42,909 nt of DNA from Nesterenkonia sedimenti. GTDB lineage: Bacteria > Actinomycetota > Actinomycetes > Actinomycetales > Micrococcaceae. Below the pieces are notes generated by a model that had not been told where the DNA came from, did not search any database, and saw nothing but the letters and a program-made list of their open reading frames with translations. The DNA is taken from assembly GCF_012641515.1 (NCBI RefSeq), contig NZ_JABAHY010000010.1:57279-100187 (forward strand), read 5' to 3'. Of this stretch, positions 15,725 through 24,700 are shown one piece after another. The translations under genes and the position numbers were made by a program. Numbering within the stretch: position 1 is the stretch's first letter; each line of letters begins with the position of its first letter.

Positions 15725-17394
15725 GCGAGGAGAGAACAGCTTCGATGAGTACACAACCGACAGAACAGACTGAAACCCCCGTCGTCGAAGTGGAGGGGCT
15801 GTCCATCTCCTACTCCGCCGGGACCCGGATGGTGCCGGTGACCCGAGAGGTCAGCTTCACCCTGGCCGCCGGTGAGACCGTGGCCCTGGTCGGCGAATCC
15901 GGTTCCGGCAAAACCACCGTGGCCACCTCACTGCTGGGCGCGCTGCGCCCCGGATCCCAGATAGTCAACGGGGCCGTTCGGATCGAAGGCGAGGATGTCT
16001 TCGCCCTCGATGCCGAGAAGCTCCGGGCCCTACGCGGGGGCCGAGTCGCCCTGGTCGCTCAGAACGCCGGGCACGCCCTGACCCCCTCCATGCGTGTGGG
16101 CACCCAGATCGCCGAGGCACTGGCAGCCCACGGGCTCGACTCCTCTGCCGAGAAGGTCCAACAGCTGGGCCGCCGGGTCCACCTCGACGACCCCGAACTG
16201 CTGCGCCGCTACCCCCATGAGCTCTCCGGCGGTCAGCAGCAGCGGGTCGCCATCGCCATGGCCATCGCCGCCGAACCCAAGGTGCTGGTCCTCGATGAGC
16301 CCACCACCGCCCTGGATGTGATCACCCAGCGGGCCATCCTGGACCTCATCGCCGAACTGCGCGCCGAACTGGGCGTGGCCGTGGTCCTGGTCAGCCATGA
16401 CCTCGGGGTGGTCGCCGAGATCGCCGATACCTCCCTGGTGATGCAGGACGGCGATGTGGTCGAAACTGGGCCTACTGCGGAGGTGCTCTCCGCCCCGGCC
16501 CATGAATACACCCGCAAACTGGTTGCAGCCGCCCCGAAACTCAAGACCGGTGGGGCCGCCTCCACCAGCACGGAACCGGGTTCAGTCGAACCCCTGCCAG
16601 CCACCGAACCCGTACTGAGCTGCCAGGGGCTGTCCATCCGGTACAAACGCTCCGCCCCGCTGGCGGTGGATGGTTTCGCCGCAGAGATCGGTGAGGGCCA
16701 GACCCTGGCCGTGGTCGGCCAGTCCGGCTCCGGGAAGTCCACAGTGGCCGCCGCCCTGGCCGGACTGCTGCCAGCTGAACGGGGAACGATCAGCTTCAGC
16801 ACCACCGCGGGTGAGGGAGAAGGCGCTGACCTGCTGAAACCAGCCGGCAAACGCAGCCTCGAAACCCGGCGCGCAGTGCAGCTGGTCTTCCAGAACGCCG
16901 ATCTCGCACTGAACCCCCGGCGAACTGTCGGCGATGCCATCGCCCGCCCACTGAAGTACTTCTCAGTGGCCAAAAGCCGCAGCGAGATCCAGGATCGGGT
17001 CGGCGCCCTGCTGGAAGAGGTCGGCCTGGACCCCAGCTACGCCCGGCGGCTGCCCGCCCAGCTCTCCGGAGGCCAGCGCCAGCGCATAGGTATCGCCCGG
17101 GCCCTGGCGGCCGAACCCCGGTTGCTGATCGCCGATGAGATCACCACCGCCCTGGACGTCTCAGTCCAGGCCGAGGTTCTCGACCTGCTCGCCGATCTCC
17201 AAAAGCGCCGGGGCCTGAGCTGCCTGTTCATCAGCCACGACCTGGCAGTAGTCCAGCGGGTGGCTGATCACGTGGTGGTCATGAAGGACGGCGTCGTCGT
17301 CGAACAGGGGCCGGTGGAGACCATCCTTACCTACCCGCAGCAGCCCTATACCCGGCAGCTGCTGGAGGCCACTGTCCATATCGACGCCGCCTAA
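15721..17394 (+). CDS. ABC transporter ATP-binding protein, fused DppD-DppF double ATPase
   Basis: The 557-residue protein contains two complete nucleotide-binding domains. The first has Walker A GESGSGKTT (58-66), signature LSGGQQQR and Walker B VLVLDEPT. The second has Walker A GQSGSGKST (about 331-339), signature LSGGQRQR and Walker B LLIADEIT. A Pro/Thr/Glu-rich linker near 270-300 joins them. Most Dpp systems use two separate ATPases; fused forms are known in actinobacteria. The start at 15721 overlaps the permease stop (ATGA). An in-frame ATG at 15745 with an upstream GAGGAG is the alternative and would remove 8 residues. Confidence 0.93.
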   Translation: MSEERTASMSTQPTEQTETPVVEVEGLSISYSAGTRMVPVTREVSFTLAAGETVALVGESGSGKTTVATSLLGALRPGSQIVNGAVRIEGEDVFALDAEKLRALRGGRVALVAQNAGHALTPSMRVGTQIAEALAAHGLDSSAEKVQQLGRRVHLDDPELLRRYPHELSGGQQQRVAIAMAIAAEPKVLVLDEPTTALDVITQRAILDLIAELRAELGVAVVLVSHDLGVVAEIADTSLVMQDGDVVETGPTAEVLSAPAHEYTRKLVAAAPKLKTGGAASTSTEPGSVEPLPATEPVLSCQGLSIRYKRSAPLAVDGFAAEIGEGQTLAVVGQSGSGKSTVAAALAGLLPAERGTISFSTTAGEGEGADLLKPAGKRSLETRRAVQLVFQNADLALNPRRTVGDAIARPLKYFSVAKSRSEIQDRVGALLEEVGLDPSYARRLPAQLSGGQRQRIGIARALAAEPRLLIADEITTALDVSVQAEVLDLLADLQKRRGLSCLFISHDLAVVQRVADHVVVMKDGVVVEQGPVETILTYPQQPYTRQLLEATVHIDAA

Positions 17395-17452
17395 GCCGCC
17401 TGAACCAGCGCCCCACCCCGAGACTTTCGCCACCACTTTTGAAAGGACAGCG

Positions 17453-19531
17453 TTGAGCTCCCCGCTGACCCCCGATGCCGAGGGCATCATCGATCTGGAC
17501 CCCGACAGCTACCTCCTCCGCGATTTCTGGATCCCGATGCCCGACGGCGTCGAACTGCACGCCCGGGCCTGGATGCCCACCGATATTGATGAGAAACCTG
17601 CGCCGGTGCTGCTGGAGTACCTGCCCTACCGGCTGGATGACTGGACCTCAGTGCGGGATACCGAACGGCATCCCTTCTACGCAGCCCACGGCTATGTCTC
17701 CGTCCGGGTCGATATCCGCGGCACCGGAAGCTCCCAGGGCCACTTCGCCGATGAATACTCCCAAGACGAGCTCGACGACGGCGAAGAGGTCATCCGCTGG
17801 CTGACCAGCCAGCCCTGGAGCACCGGAAAACTGGGCATGTTCGGCATCTCCTGGGGTGGATTCAACTCCCTGCAGCTGGCCGAGCGGGGAGTGCCCGGCC
17901 TCGATGCCATCGTCACCGTGTGCTCCACCGATGACCGCTACGACAACGATGTCCACTACATCGGCGGGGCCATGCTGGGAATTGATATGGCCGCCTGGGC
18001 TGGGACCATGCACGCCTTCGCCTCCCGGCCCCCACGCCCGGAGGTTGTGGGGCCTGACTGGAAGCAGATCTGGGCTGATCGCCTGCAGAAACAGCAGCCC
18101 CTGGGCCCGCTGTGGATGGGTCACCAGGAACGCGATGACTACTGGAAACGCGGATCCGCCTGCGAGAACTACCCCGGCATCAAGGCCGCGGTCCTCGCCG
18201 TGGGCGGCTGGGCCGACCCCTATCACGACACCATTTTCCGGCTGCTGGAGAACCTGGAATCGCCCCGTAAAGCCATCCTGGGTCCCTGGTCGCATCAGTA
18301 CCCCGACCGCGGACTGGCACCGGGACCCGGTATCGACTTCCTGGGTGAGACCCTGCGCTGGTGGGACCGGTGGCTCAAGGACGAGGACACCGGGGTCGAA
18401 AATGACCCCGACCTGCGGGTGTGGATCAACGATTCCGAACCCCCGGCTACCTATTACGAGAACCGGCGCGGCCACTGGGCCGCGGTTTCCCAGTGGCGGC
18501 AGGGTCCGGAACCGGCGGTTTACCCCCTGACCGAACTGGCTGATGCCAGTGCAGCCGGCCGGGTGCAGCTGGCCAGTCCTCTGGCCACCGGCCAGGACGC
18601 CGGCCGGTTCTTCCCCTTCGGCAACCCCACCGACCTCCCCCCGGATCAGCGGGCCGAGGACGGACGCTCCCGCTGCGTGGACCTCGAGGTGGATCACACC
18701 GGGCTTGCCTTCCTCGGTTCACCGAAGGTACGGCTGCGGGTGCGCAGCAGTGGCCGCCGCGGACATATCATCGTCCGGCTCTGCGATATCGCCCCTGATG
18801 GGTCCAGTACGCTGATCACCCGCGGGGTGCTGAACCTCATGAAGCGCCATGGCATGGACCGCGCCGATGAGATGCAGCCGGGCCAGTGGGAGGATGTCAC
18901 CATCGCCCTGGTCTCCGGTGGCTATCGGGTCGCCCCCGGCCACCGGTTGCGGGTCGCAATCTCTGATCAGTACTGGCCCTGGGTCTGGCCCCATGGTGAG
19001 AAGTCCCTGATTGAGATCGACGCCAACGCATCGGTTTTGGAGCTGCCGCTCTACGAGTACGACGACGACACTGCCGTGGAGTTCGCCCCCGCACGCCGGG
19101 CGAGGTCGCTGCCCATCGGTAAACCCGAGACCTCCGCGGAGGCTGATGCCTCCGACCGGATCGTTCAGTACGACGTCGCTACCGGGGAGACTCTGCTGTC
19201 TGTGGACCCCGACTACGGCGGAAGCCGGATCTACCCCGATGGACTGGTGTTCATGGAGGACACCCGGGAGAACTATCGCATCCGGGAGGGTGACCCCACC
19301 TCGGCCTCAGCAGAATCAGTATGGACCCTCTCCCTGCAGAATGAGCAGGCGGTGGGTCAGGCAGAGCAGCCCTGGCGGGCGGAGATCCACACCCGCCAGC
19401 TGGTTACCGCTGATGCGCAGGAGTATCGGATCCAGAACTGGGTCACCGCCGTGGCCCAGGAGGGTCAGGGGGAGCCCGAGACGTTGGCCGAGCACCACTT
19501 CGACACCCGGGTGCCGCGCACCTCGGCCTGA
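17453..19531 (+). CDS. CocE/NonD-type S15 hydrolase
   Basis: I start at TTG 17453, with AAGGA 5 nt before it. The 692-residue protein has an alpha/beta-hydrolase domain with nucleophile Ser133 (GISWGG), acid Asp255 (GGWAD) and base His281 (GPWSH), the order and spacing of bacterial cocaine esterase. A jelly-roll X-Pro dipeptidyl-peptidase C-terminal domain spans roughly 310-565. About 120 further residues extend beyond the usual cocaine-esterase length. Family members cleave esters, amides or Xaa-Pro peptides. No signal peptide is present, so it should act in the cytosol on what the upstream importer delivers. The substrate is unknown. Confidence 0.9.
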   Translation: MSSPLTPDAEGIIDLDPDSYLLRDFWIPMPDGVELHARAWMPTDIDEKPAPVLLEYLPYRLDDWTSVRDTERHPFYAAHGYVSVRVDIRGTGSSQGHFADEYSQDELDDGEEVIRWLTSQPWSTGKLGMFGISWGGFNSLQLAERGVPGLDAIVTVCSTDDRYDNDVHYIGGAMLGIDMAAWAGTMHAFASRPPRPEVVGPDWKQIWADRLQKQQPLGPLWMGHQERDDYWKRGSACENYPGIKAAVLAVGGWADPYHDTIFRLLENLESPRKAILGPWSHQYPDRGLAPGPGIDFLGETLRWWDRWLKDEDTGVENDPDLRVWINDSEPPATYYENRRGHWAAVSQWRQGPEPAVYPLTELADASAAGRVQLASPLATGQDAGRFFPFGNPTDLPPDQRAEDGRSRCVDLEVDHTGLAFLGSPKVRLRVRSSGRRGHIIVRLCDIAPDGSSTLITRGVLNLMKRHGMDRADEMQPGQWEDVTIALVSGGYRVAPGHRLRVAISDQYWPWVWPHGEKSLIEIDANASVLELPLYEYDDDTAVEFAPARRARSLPIGKPETSAEADASDRIVQYDVATGETLLSVDPDYGGSRIYPDGLVFMEDTRENYRIREGDPTSASAESVWTLSLQNEQAVGQAEQPWRAEIHTRQLVTADAQEYRIQNWVTAVAQEGQGEPETLAEHHFDTRVPRTSA

Positions 19532-19561
19532 GCACCAGTGAGCATGAGGTAGATATAGAGA

Positions 19562-20164
19562 ATGGCAACTCCACGTCTGTCACCCAGCGACCGGCGTCGC
19601 CTCATTGTGGCTGCTGCACGCACCGTGATGCTCAAATCCGGGCTGACCGGGGCCTCCCTGCGGGATATCGCCCAGGCAGCTGATGTCTCTGTGGGGACAG
19701 TGACCTATCACTTCCGCAGTGTCAACGAGATCCTGCAAGAAGTGGTCACCCAGGAATCGCAGGGGTTCTATGCCTCCGTGGTGGCAGAGGCCAGGGCAGC
19801 CGAAGACCCTCGGAAGGGGCTTCGCGCGTTGATGGAACCGATGTTCGCCGATACCGACACTGTCCGCGAACACTGGAAGATCTGGGCCGACTACTGGGGA
19901 CTGGTCGGCCGGCGTCCCGAGATCGCTTCAGCCTATGCCGACCAGATCCGGCTCTGGGAGGACGCCTGCACCGAGGTGATCAGCCAGGGTGTGGAGGCCG
20001 GAGTCTTCAACGATGTCCCGCCCCGGGAGACGGCCCTGAAACTGGCCGCCTACTCCGATGGGATCGGGGTCCAGCGGGCCCAGTCAGTGCCGAGCCTGGA
20101 CTCCGAGCGCTCCATCACCTGGATGCTGGAATTCGCCTCTCACCTGCTGGGCTGCGAATTCTGA
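19562..20164 (+). CDS. TetR/AcrR-family transcriptional regulator (BetI-like)
   Basis: This 200-residue protein has an N-terminal TetR helix-turn-helix (about 12-58; ASLRDIAQAADVSVGTVTYHF) and an all-helical ligand domain. It sits 30 nt after the hydrolase as the last gene of the importer operon, so it is likely a local regulator under feedback. The TAATCGTT-N6-AACGATTA dyad in the operon promoter (12205-12226) has the size of a TetR operator. The ribosome site before the ATG is poor (AGGT about 12 nt away). Confidence 0.88.
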   Translation: MATPRLSPSDRRRLIVAAARTVMLKSGLTGASLRDIAQAADVSVGTVTYHFRSVNEILQEVVTQESQGFYASVVAEARAAEDPRKGLRALMEPMFADTDTVREHWKIWADYWGLVGRRPEIASAYADQIRLWEDACTEVISQGVEAGVFNDVPPRETALKLAAYSDGIGVQRAQSVPSLDSERSITWMLEFASHLLGCEF

Positions 20165-20206
20165 CTCGCGGCCGTCCACCCCGAACCAGCGCTGGTGCAG
20201 CAGCGG

Positions 20207-21007
20207 CTAGTCGTGCATCAGGGTCACATCGAAGGAGTAGAGATCGGCCCGGTAGACATGCCGGCCCAACTCCACCGGGCTGTCCCGGGAGTCCAGAGCG
20301 ATCCGCTGAACGGTCACCAGGGGCGCGCCCGGTTCAATACCCAGCAACTGGGCCTGAGCCTCGGTGGCGGCTGCCGCCCCCACTGTCTGCTGGGCCATAT
20401 GGAACTCTACGCCATATCGGCGCAGCACATTGTAGAGACCGTCATGCTCCAGCTCGGCCACCGTCATATCGGCCGCCGTACGGGGGATCCAGTTCTCCAT
20501 CAGACCCAGGGGGCGCTGGCCGATACTGCGCAGCCGCCGCAGGTGATGCACCTCAGTGCCCTCGGCCAGTCCCAGCAGTTCCCGGGCGTCGTCGTCGGCT
20601 GTTGTGACCTCTAGGCTCAGCACCTCAGTCTTCGGCTCGGCCCCGACCTCCTGGAGGTCGTTGTAGAGACTGGAGAGCTTCAGGTTCCGGCGAACCCGCG
20701 GCCCCACCACCTGAGTGCCGACCCCGCGGCGGCGGACCACCAGGCCCTCACGGACCAGTTTGTCCATGGCCTGACGGATAGTCGGCCGGGAAATGTTGAA
20801 CTGATCAGCCAGGGCGATCTCATTGTCCAGCTTGGTGCCGGGGCTCAGTGCACCGTCCCGGATGGCCCGCTCATAGGCCTCAGCGATCTGCAGGTACAGC
20901 GGCACGGGGGAACTGCGATCGACCTCGATCTTCAGTTCACCCACCGGGCCTGGGCCTCCCTCACTTATCACCTGTCTGCCTGGGCTTGATAGGCCCAAGT
21001 CTGTCAC
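20207..21007 (-). CDS. GntR-family transcriptional regulator with UTRA domain (HutC subfamily)
   Basis: The 266-residue reading frame begins at GTG 21007. The winged helix-turn-helix (about 30-98; FNISRPTIRQAMDKLVREGLVVRRRGVGT) is followed by a UTRA ligand domain (about 110-255). The first 25 residues are not conserved-looking, so a later start such as the GTG before ELKIEVDR is possible. HutC-type regulators usually sense sugars, sugar phosphates or amino acids. On the minus strand it lies downstream of the GH65 fusion, separated only by the oppositely oriented vapBC. The upstream region is the 22-bp palindrome shared with vapB. It converges with tetR, with a short palindrome between. Confidence 0.88.
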   Translation of the reverse strand: MTDLGLSSPGRQVISEGGPGPVGELKIEVDRSSPVPLYLQIAEAYERAIRDGALSPGTKLDNEIALADQFNISRPTIRQAMDKLVREGLVVRRRGVGTQVVGPRVRRNLKLSSLYNDLQEVGAEPKTEVLSLEVTTADDDARELLGLAEGTEVHHLRRLRSIGQRPLGLMENWIPRTAADMTVAELEHDGLYNVLRRYGVEFHMAQQTVGAAAATEAQAQLLGIEPGAPLVTVQRIALDSRDSPVELGRHVYRADLYSFDVTLMHD

Positions 21008-21012
21008 AGCAG

Positions 21013-21034
21013 GTTATGACACCGGTATCATAAC
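21013..21034. promoter_or_regulatory. Near-perfect 22-bp palindrome between gntR and vapB with divergent -10 boxes
   Basis: Arms GTTATGA (21013-21019) and TCATAAC (21028-21034) flank a centre around CCGG; 10 of 11 base pairs match. It contains TATCAT (21026-21031), 6 nt before the vapB ATG, and on the other strand TATGAT (21032-21027) for gntR. One bound protein could control both genes. Confidence 0.68.
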
Positions 21035-21037
21035 TAC

Positions 21038-21277
21038 ATGGGACTGAAGCGCACTACAGTCATGGTCGAGGAGAGCGACCTCGAAACCATCAAGGCTGCC
21101 GCTAAACGTGAAGGCCGTGCAGAAGCTGAGTACATCCGCGAGGCCATCCATCTGGCTGCCCTGAATGCGCAGAGTTGGACTGAGCAGGAGTGGGACATCC
21201 CCGTTTTCGACTTCGGCCGGGAAGTGACCCAAGCCGAGATCGACACGTCCATCCGAGAATCGATCTCCAATTCGTGA
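21038..21277 (+). CDS. vapB: VapB-type antitoxin, ribbon-helix-helix
   Basis: This 79-residue protein has a CopG/ribbon-helix-helix DNA-binding N-terminus (about 3-45; KRTTVMVEESDLETIKAAA then AEYIREAI). Its acidic, aromatic C-terminal tail (WDIPVFDFG and beyond) should wrap and block the toxin. It is leaderless: TATCAT lies 6 nt before the ATG. The palindrome at 21013-21034 is the expected autoregulatory operator. The PIN-domain toxin follows after 9 nt. Confidence 0.85.
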   Translation: MGLKRTTVMVEESDLETIKAAAKREGRAEAEYIREAIHLAALNAQSWTEQEWDIPVFDFGREVTQAEIDTSIRESISNS

Positions 21278-21286
21278 TGGTCCCCG

Positions 21287-21730
21287 ATGCTTCTCATCGC
21301 AGATACTGGCGGACTGATCACTGCATTCAATCGGTTCAGCAGCAATAACGCGGCAGCACAGGAGGCCCTGTTCGCTGCCTCCGTCGCCGTGGTGACACCT
21401 CTGGTAATGCTAGAGGTGGAACACATCATGACCCGGGATTTCGGGCGACAGGCAGCTTATTCAGTCACCGATTGGCTGCTCAAGAGTGCCCAGCAGCAAC
21501 GGGTTGTGGTTCCCGAGATCCCAGTAGCTACCTTGCAAGAGGCCCGGATGGTCCAAAACCGGTATGCAGACCTCGACCTAGATCTCACAGATGCCGTGAA
21601 TGTGGTGGTGGCCCAGCGTTATCGTACGAACCGTCTGCTCACTATTGATGAGCGAGACTTTCGAGGCATCCGGCCGCTGAGCCACCACGAAGCCTTCCAC
21701 CTGCTGCCGGCAGATGGGCCAGGAGGCTAG
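21287..21730 (+). CDS. vapC: VapC-type toxin, PIN-domain ribonuclease
   Basis: This 147-residue PIN-domain protein keeps the acidic metal-binding set: Asp6 (LIADTGG), Glu43 or Glu45 (MLEVEHIM), Asp102 (LDLTDAVNVVVA) and Asp121/Asp124 (LLTIDERDF). VapC toxins cleave specific tRNAs or rRNA when VapB is lost. The ATG at 21287 has no strong ribosome site, so coupling to vapB is likely. Codon third positions are visibly more mixed than in the neighbours, hinting at transfer. Its stop overlaps the convergent GH65 stop by 4 nt. Confidence 0.87.
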   Translation: MLLIADTGGLITAFNRFSSNNAAAQEALFAASVAVVTPLVMLEVEHIMTRDFGRQAAYSVTDWLLKSAQQQRVVVPEIPVATLQEARMVQNRYADLDLDLTDAVNVVVAQRYRTNRLLTIDERDFRGIRPLSHHEAFHLLPADGPGG

Positions 21731-24700
21731 GCAGGTTCCTTCTGGTGGACCCGGGCGCTGTGCTCGAGCTTGACCGTCCAGATCTCGCCGGGCTCCAGCT
21801 GCTTATGCTTACCCTCCACATTCACATCAATCGGCTCCGCTGAACCCTCAGAGAGATTCAGGGTCACGTGATCATGGTTGATTCGCACCAGGATTGGCTG
21901 GTTGCGGTAACGCATCCGGAAGGTGACCTCTGGGACCTCATCGGGCAGCAGCGGATGCAGCCACAGGGCATCAGCACGGGTCTCGATGCCGCCATAGCAG
22001 CGGATGACCATATCCACAGTCCCAGCCATCGCGCCCAGGTGGATACCCTCGCGGGTGGTCCCGCCCTGAGTGTCGGAGAGATCCGCCTCCAGGGCCTCCT
22101 TGAACAGGTTCCAGGAGCCGGCGCGGTCGAACCGGGCGGCCACCCAGCCGTGCACCACGCGGGAGAGTGTGGAGCCGTGCGAAGACCGCGCCAGGTAGTA
22201 CTCGATGGTGCGGCCGAAGTCCTCGATGGTCAGCTCATAGCCCATGTACTTCAGGGAGTCGATGAGCTCATCGGAGGAGAAGATGTAGCAGAGCATGAGC
22301 ACATCAGCCTGCTTGGAGAGCTTATATCGGTTGGTGGCATCTCCCTCGGCCTGCAGGATCAGATCCAGGCGGCCGATATTGCCGTATTTGGCCTTATAGC
22401 CCTCCCAGTCGAACTCCAACAGATCTTCGTAACCTTCGAACTGGGAGATGATCCCATCCTCATGGAAGGACACTCGTAGCCGCTGGGCAATGTGCTCCCA
22501 GCTGTCGAGCTCGTCCTCGAAGATATCCAGCCACTCTGAGAGCGGATCATCCCGGGAGTCCAGCTCGCGCACCAGCTGGGCGGTATGCCGCAGCATCCAG
22601 GAGGTCAACACATTGGTGTAGGCGTTGTTCTTCACACCCGAGCCCGGGGTATCGGGGTAACCGTCGTGGTACTCATCGGGGCCCATCACGCCCTCGATGT
22701 CGTAACGGTTCGCGGCGTCGTCGTACTTTGCCAGCGAGACGAAGAACCGGCTGACCTCCACCAGCATCTCCGCACCGTAGTCGGAGAGGAAGGTGTAGTC
22801 CTGGGTGGCCTCAAAGTACTGCAGCACCGAATAGGCAATCGCCAGGGAGACGTGGCGCTGGCGGTGGGAGTTATCTGGCATCCACATCTGGCTGCGCGGG
22901 TTCCACAGCTCGGTGGGAGTCTCCTCCCGGCCGTCGGAGCCGGACTGCCAGGGGAACATCGCCCCGGCGTAGCCCTCGGCGCGGGCGGCGGCCCGGGCCT
23001 CGGAGAGCCGGCGGAACCGGTACATCAGGATTCCACGGGTCAGCTCCGGGCGGCGCAGGGTGAGCATGGGGTACATGAACAGCTCATCCCAGAAGATGTG
23101 ACCGCGGTAGCCCTCACCGGAGAGGCCGCGGGCCGGCAGGGAGGCGTCCAGATCCCGGCGGGCGCCGAAGGCAGTCTGCAGCACGTGGAAGGTGTGCAGG
23201 TTCAGTGCCAGCTGCTGGCGGGAGTGCCCGGCTCCGATGGAGACAGCAAACCGGTGCCAGAGCGAACCCCACATCTCCTCGTGGTAGGTCAGCATCTCCC
23301 GGAAGCTCGAGGCCCGCTGGACCCGCTTGACCGCGTTATGCCAGACCGTGGAGATCGCGTGGTCATGGGAGTTCGAGGCTGCGGCGATCTTCTCGATCTT
23401 CACCGGCACCCCGGCCTCCAGGTGCAGGGAGATGTCATGGCCTGCCACCAGATCCGATTCCATCACCGGCCGGCGCATGGGATTGTTCTTGGTCTGCACC
23501 CAGGTGCGGGTGGCCACCGCGATCTGGACCTTGGACTGGTTGGTCTGGGTCTCCAGCAGCACGGTCTGGCCATCCACCTCGCGGGAGTCCACCGGCTCCA
23601 GGTGGTTACCGGCTAGCTCCCGGTCGGCCGAGACGTTCCGGTTGGCCACCCGGCCCTCGATCATCGAGCGGACGTTGACATTGCCGGACCAGTTCTCGGC
23701 CTCGATCTTGGTCTCCATAGCCGCCAGATGCACCCCGGCCAGGGACTGGAACTGCCGGGTGGTGACCTTAGTGCGGCGTCCGTGGAGGTCCTGGAAGCGG
23801 GCGATGCGGGTGACCAGACCGCGGCGCATATCGAGTTCCTGGCGGTAGTCCACCAGCTCCGGGGAACCCGGCAGCAGGGGATTGCCAGCCTCGGGGGTGA
23901 TCTGCAGGAAGGTCCAGTCCGGGATGTTGACCATATGCTCGGTCTCCACCGTCTTGCCCATGATGTCGGTCTTCAGGCGGTTGAACACCCCGGCGATGTA
24001 ATTGCCCGGATAGTGGGTGGCATCAGCGCTGGTGCCCGGGTAGTTCGCCCGAGTGCCCCAGTAACCATTGGCCATCGAGCACAGCACCTCGCGGGTGGGC
24101 TCCTCCTTGGGGTCGAAGGAGTCGTAGGTCAGCACCCAGTTGGGGTCATAGGGGCGGGTGGTGCGGGTATGCAGTTTGGCCACCGAGAGGTCCTTGACCA
24201 CAATGTCGGCCCCGCCCTCCTTCAGGCGGCGGGGGTCCTCGCCCCGGTTGAGACCGACCACCATGCCGAAGTTCCCGGCACGGCCGGCCTGGACTCCGGA
24301 GACCGCGTCCTCGATGACGATTGCATCCTCAGGCTCGACACCCAGCTGGGTGGAGGCGTGCAGGAACATATGCGGATTCGGTTTACCCGGCAGGCCCAGC
24401 TCCTGGGCGTCGGTGCCGTCGACGATGATGTCGAAGGCCTCCAGCAGATCCGCCCGGCGCAGCACCTCGCGCCCATTTCGGGAGGAGGTCACCAGTGCGG
24501 TGGGGATCCCATCCTCACGCAGCTGTGTGATCAACTCCACAGTAGTTCCGAAGACTTCGACACCGTCGCGGTTGAGCACAGTCTCGAAATAACCCTGCTT
24601 GCGGGCGGCCAGACCGTGGACTGTCAGCTGCTCGGGCCCATCGCCCATGGCACCCTCATCCACGTTGAGATTGCGGGCAGCCAACAGGGACCGGACACCC

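Noticed and set aside
20185-20196. ACCAGCGCTGGT palindrome between tetR and gntR as a bidirectional terminator
   Set aside because: As a hairpin it gives only a 4-bp stem with a 4-nt loop and no U-run, too weak to call.
21013-21034. Attachment site or integration scar for vapBC
   Set aside because: No second copy of the sequence is seen at the other end of vapBC (near 21730), so an operator explains it better.
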